Of a stretch of 64,000 nucleotides of DNA, positions 61,481-64,000 are shown piece after piece (within the stretch, counting starts at the first letter, position 1; every line of letters starts with the position of its first letter). The stretch spans positions 5,084,001 to 5,148,000 of the forward strand of contig NZ_CP117879.1 in assembly GCF_028736155.1 (NCBI RefSeq), read 5' to 3'. The position numbers and the translations under genes are program-made. The notes beneath the pieces were generated by a model, which saw only the letters and a program-made list of their open reading frames with translations, did not search any database and was not told where the DNA came from. Source of the DNA: Flavobacterium sp. KACC 22763. Its GTDB lineage: Bacteria; Bacteroidota; Bacteroidia; Flavobacteriales; Flavobacteriaceae.

Positions 61481-61864
61481 ATGGGTGCTTTTGTAATTAG
61501 TAAGCGATTTAATGATGAATATAAGTTTACGTTTACCTCTCGAAAAGGGAAGGTTATTTTTACGAGTTTGAGTTATGAGTTAAGGTTTGAGTGTGAAGAG
61601 GATATTGAGAAGTTTAAGGCGAATATCGATCTTGCGAAATTTTTGAAGTTTAAGGGTTCTGGAGGAAAGTATTTTTTTAAATTGATGTTGGGTGATGTTC
61701 ATTTCGCTACAAGTCGAAAATACAGCACGGAATTGCTTTTGCAGAAAGGGATAAAAGAAATTGTAACATATTCCTCTAGGTCGGAAATTTTGGATTTCTC
61801 TTCGAGTGAGTCGATTTTTGGTGATGAGGAGGTTGAAGAGGAAATGGAAGAGGCTGCTGAATAA
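61481..61864 (+). CDS. DUF1508 (YegP-like) protein
   Basis: 127 residues, no signal peptide. GAFVISKRFNDEYKFTFTSR and GKVIFTSLSYELRFECEEDI show one DUF1508 repeat, with a second, weaker one after about residue 57 (FFKLMLGDVHFATSRKYSTE). The tail is strongly acidic (GDEEVEEEMEEAAE). DUF1508 proteins are small and of unknown role. The gene uses GAG and AAG codons more than its neighbours, which prefer GAA and AAA. The tandem repeat ends 43 bases before its start and may affect its expression. Confidence 0.8.
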   Translation: MGAFVISKRFNDEYKFTFTSRKGKVIFTSLSYELRFECEEDIEKFKANIDLAKFLKFKGSGGKYFFKLMLGDVHFATSRKYSTELLLQKGIKEIVTYSSRSEILDFSSSESIFGDEEVEEEMEEAAE

Positions 61865-61867
61865 ATA

Positions 61868-61902
61868 AAAAAAAGCGTTCATAATTTATGAACGCTTTTT
61901 TT
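61868..61902 (+). terminator. Rho-independent terminator of the DUF1508 gene
   Basis: AAAAAGCGTTCAT and ATGAACGCTTTTT form a 13-bp stem with loop AATTT and trailing T. On the minus strand T runs also follow, so it may work both ways. Confidence 0.93.
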
Positions 61903-61934
61903 ATTGCTTGTGGATTAATGGAAAAATTAATCAC

Positions 61935-61963
61935 AAAAAAAACCATCTAAAAAGATGGTTTTA
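61935..61963 (-). terminator. Rho-independent terminator of the heptad-repeat lipoprotein gene
   Basis: AAAACCATCT and AGATGGTTTT form a 10-bp stem with loop AAAA; on the minus strand a T run follows. It lies 25 bases after the stop at 61988. Confidence 0.85.
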
Positions 61964-61987
61964 AAATCGTTAGAACTTAGGTTCTAA

Positions 61988-62203
61988 TTATTTTTTTACT
62001 TCTTCTACTTTAGCAGCAGCAGAATCAACTTTAGCAGCAGCAGAATCAACAGTTGCAGCAGCAGAATCAACAACAGCAGCAGCTGAATCAACAGCAACAG
62101 CAGTAGAATCTACAGCAGGAGCTTCAGCAGCAGCGTCAGCTTTTTTACAAGATACAACAGTTAATACAGCAACAACAGCTAAACTTAAAAATACTTTTTT
62201 CAT
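61988..62203 (-). CDS. Small lipoprotein with VDSAAAx heptad repeats
   Basis: 71 residues. The signal peptide ends at VLTVVSCKKAD (Cys19). The mature part is a low-complexity series of the heptad VDSAAAx (five copies, the first diverged) ending in VEEVKK, coded by a 21-bp tandem repeat (about 62000-62110). This composition predicts a short amphipathic helix anchored to a membrane, reminiscent of Lpp-type or entericidin-type lipoproteins, but without a trimerisation pattern. It has its own terminator and a TATCTTTG box upstream (62241-62248, minus). It is likely expressed strongly. Confidence 0.8.
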   Translation of the reverse strand: MKKVFLSLAVVAVLTVVSCKKADAAAEAPAVDSTAVAVDSAAAVVDSAAATVDSAAAKVDSAAAKVEEVKK

Positions 62204-62519
62204 CTTACTTTATTATAAAAGGTTAATTATTAATTCGTGGCAAAGATATAAATTTTTTAATATGTAAAATATTTTTTCACTTTTTTTTTAAAATATTTTC
62301 CTTACTCACGTTTATCTTATTTATCAAAGAATATGCCAAAATTATAAATTTTTCTTAAATTATCTAATTTCTAGTCTAAATTATTTTTTATTGAATAATC
62401 TTTATGGAAATCAGTTGTTTAGCTTCTTGGATTAAGGGTTTGTTTTGTTTTTTAAGAGTATTTAAGCAAGATCTTTTTGCTTATTTTCTCAAATTTAACG
62501 CTTTTGTCAAATCAAAAGG
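62204..62519. other. Gap of 316 bases between the small lipoprotein and waaA
   Basis: No gene supported. It holds the TATCTTTG box for the lipoprotein (62241-62248, minus), several poly-T and poly-A runs, and a weak CTTTTG/CAAAAG stem (62501-62518) after waaA without a clear T run. One 54-codon frame (62404-62568) was rejected. Confidence 0.6.
62241..62248 (-). promoter_or_regulatory. -7 box TATCTTTG for the heptad-repeat lipoprotein
   Basis: The minus-strand TATCTTTG matches TAnnTTTG and lies 38 bases before the start at 62203. No TTG is seen at the -33 distance. Confidence 0.4.
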
Positions 62520-63749
62520 TTATGAGATGCGTTTCATAATCGTTTCGGTGGCTCCTTTATTGTCTTGAATAAACGCTTTGCAGATTTTACTTTTTTCTTC
62601 TAGAAAGTTTTTATCATTCAATAATTGGTCAAATACTGCTTTAAGTTCTGTGCTTGTTGATATTGTTAAGCACCCACCAATTCCAACTAAAGCGATAGCT
62701 TCTGCAAAATTCGAATAGTTTGGGCCAATTACAATTGGGATTCCAAAAGTAGCAGGTTCTAATATATTATGTATTCCCGGGTTTCCAAATCCGCCTCCTA
62801 CGTATGCGATCGTTCCATAGCTGTAAATCTTAGTCAAAATGCCAATTGTATCTATTATAAGAACATTATAGTTAGATAAATCTTTGTTTTCTTTTTCTGA
62901 GAATAAAACGGTTGATTTTGTGATTTTCAACAAAAGATCTGAAATTTGATCTGGCTTAATATTATGCGGAGCAATAATAAATTTTACATTTTCAGGAGCT
63001 TGATTGATGTATTCGGCAATCAAAACTTCGTCTTTTGGCCAAGAGCTTCCAACGACAATTGTTGGTTGGTTATTTTTGAAATTTTCAATAAAATCTAAGC
63101 GATTGTCTCTTTCTAAAATAGCATTTACACGATCAAAACGGGTGTCGCCAGAAACAATTACATTTTTAAAACCAAGTGATTCTATTTTTTGTTTAGAGCT
63201 TTCATTCTGAACAAAAAAATAGGTGAATGCATTTAATGCTTTTCGGTAAAAACCGCCATACCATTTAAAAAACATTTGATTGTCTCTGAAAATTCCTGAA
63301 ATTAAATAAGTTGGCGTTTTGCTTTTTTCTAATTCCTTTAAATAGTTTAGCCAGAATTCGTATTTAATAAAAAATGCAAATTCAGGATGAACTAGTTTTA
63401 AAAATCTTTTTGCATTGCTTTTAGTGTCAAGTGGTAAATAAATGGTCACATCGGCAACTGTGTTATTTTTACGCACTTCGTATCCAGATGGTGAAAAAAA
63501 AGTAACAATAATTTTATGTGAAGGGTATTTTTCTTTGATTTTTTCGATTACCGGAAGGCCTTGTTCGTACTCGCCCAATGAAGCAGAATGAAACCAGATT
63601 GTTTTATCTGTTGCTTTAATTTTTTCTTCTAATATTGAAAATACATTTTTTCGCCCTTCAACAAAAAGCTTAATTTTCGGACTAAATAGTGCTATGATTT
63701 TTAAGAAAAATCCTGCGATGTAAATGGTTAGATTGTATAAAAAAAGCAT
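62520..63749 (-). CDS. waaA: 3-deoxy-D-manno-octulosonic acid (Kdo) transferase
   Basis: 409 residues. A membrane segment at the N-terminus (about 3-22) precedes a GT-B fold. FHSASLGEYEQGLPVIEKIK holds the acceptor-site Glu, and VGSSWPKDE, FIIAPHNIKPDQI and VGGGFGNPGIHNILEPATFG match the family. The enzyme adds Kdo to the lipid A precursor at the inner membrane. The length is normal. It is divergent from the DegT-type aminotransferase gene, 136 bases away. Confidence 0.95.
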   Translation of the reverse strand: MLFLYNLTIYIAGFFLKIIALFSPKIKLFVEGRKNVFSILEEKIKATDKTIWFHSASLGEYEQGLPVIEKIKEKYPSHKIIVTFFSPSGYEVRKNNTVADVTIYLPLDTKSNAKRFLKLVHPEFAFFIKYEFWLNYLKELEKSKTPTYLISGIFRDNQMFFKWYGGFYRKALNAFTYFFVQNESSKQKIESLGFKNVIVSGDTRFDRVNAILERDNRLDFIENFKNNQPTIVVGSSWPKDEVLIAEYINQAPENVKFIIAPHNIKPDQISDLLLKITKSTVLFSEKENKDLSNYNVLIIDTIGILTKIYSYGTIAYVGGGFGNPGIHNILEPATFGIPIVIGPNYSNFAEAIALVGIGGCLTISTSTELKAVFDQLLNDKNFLEEKSKICKAFIQDNKGATETIMKRIS

Positions 63750-63794
63750 GTAATTTTTTTTGCAGCTAAATTACATTTCTTTCGACTATTTTCA

Positions 63795-63824
63795 TTGGTT
63801 TGAAGCTATTAATAACTATTTTTG
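63795..63824 (+). promoter_or_regulatory. Promoter of the DegT-type aminotransferase gene
   Basis: TTG (63795-63797), a 19-base gap and TATTTTTG (63817-63824) match the Bacteroidota consensus, 61 bases before the ATG at 63886. Confidence 0.6.
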
Positions 63825-63885
63825 TTCCTCCTTTTAGAGATTTCTGTTAAAAATAGAGTCTTTAATTTTTAAATATTATTCGAAA

Positions 63886-64000
63886 ATGAAAAAAATACAA
63901 ATGGTTGACTTAAAAAGTCAATACGAGAAAATAAAATCTACTGTAGATGCTTCAATCCAAGAAGTTTTAGATACAAATACTTACATCAACGGACCTTTAG
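63886..64000 (+). CDS. DegT/DnrJ/EryC1-family aminotransferase, N-terminal part (3' end outside window)
   Basis: Only 38 residues are visible: MKKIQMVDLKSQYEKIKSTV, then ASIQEVLDTNTYINGPL. The VDLKSQY start and the TNTYINGP block are typical of PLP-dependent DegT-type sugar aminotransferases, which make amino sugars for surface polysaccharides. The start is the ATG at 63886, with a good promoter. The catalytic Lys lies outside the window, so activity cannot be judged. Confidence 0.8.
   Translation, partial: MKKIQMVDLKSQYEKIKSTVDASIQEVLDTNTYINGPL

Noticed and set aside
62404..62568. 54-codon plus-strand frame overlapping the end of waaA
   Set aside because: It overlaps the opposite-strand waaA and has no supporting signals.

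Overview
The window is a 64 kb chromosomal segment of a Bacteroidota bacterium, most probably a Flavobacterium or close relative. The DNA is AT-rich. Promoters follow the Bacteroidota pattern (TTG, a gap of about 17-20 bases, then TAnnTTTG) and Shine-Dalgarno sequences are weak. The gene content is typical of the phylum: PorP/SprF, a PorG-like protein, a type B type IX secretion (T9SS) sorting domain, a TonB receptor paired with a DUF4249 lipoprotein, DUF4270 and DUF4907 proteins, and many lipoproteins with Asp/Ser-rich N-termini. I see no prophage, plasmid, integron, CRISPR array or complete insertion sequence.

Layout. 0-4.3 kb: the end of a MacB-type ABC permease, two periplasmic adaptors and a TolC channel. 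4.4-9.1 kb: tsaB, a MscS channel, a coiled-coil protein, an Nfu-type Fe-S protein, a PorP/SprF protein and a gamma-carbonic-anhydrase-like protein. 9.2-16.9 kb: an envelope locus. One arm encodes a beta-barrel, a Kelch lipoprotein, a DUF4907 lipoprotein, a LytS-type kinase, a lipid-anchored intradiol dioxygenase and a LytTR regulator; the divergent arm encodes a DUF4270 lipoprotein and a FadL-like barrel. 16.9-23.5 kb: the envelope-biogenesis run porG-uppS-bamA-ompH-ompH, followed by murI. 23.7-27.2 kb: nadK, a CBS protein, pdxJ and a DUF1016 nuclease-like gene. 27.3-31.8 kb: a TonB receptor with a DUF4249 lipoprotein, then another lipoprotein. 32-37 kb: an esterase, a small membrane protein, tig, clpP and clpX. 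37-41.3 kb: small lipoproteins, a GlxA-type regulator, and an alternating VOC/SRPBCC gene cluster. 41.4-47.8 kb: serB, a hypothetical gene, a GH3-type enzyme, DUF2797 and a glycosyltransferase. 47.9-58.1 kb: an AsmA-like protein, a secreted hydrolase, sppA, a folK-deoxynucleoside kinase fusion, a large T9SS substrate with a C-type lectin domain, an RNA methyltransferase and a DUF1573 protein. 58.2-64 kb: mutS, tRNA-Gly and tRNA-Leu, an 8-bp tandem repeat, a DUF1508 protein, a heptad-repeat lipoprotein, waaA and the start of a DegT-type aminotransferase.

Most genes are housekeeping or envelope genes. The less ordinary signals are (i) the 9.2-16.9 kb locus, where a ring-cleaving dioxygenase that looks cell-surface anchored sits between a kinase with a Met/His-rich periplasmic loop and its probable regulator; (ii) several families of intergenic hairpins whose arms are built from short iterated words, some containing promoter boxes; (iii) a 29-bp perfect palindrome inside the DUF1016 gene; and (iv) a perfect array of about 23 copies of an 8-bp unit. 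All functions are inferred from sequence reading alone; no database search was run.
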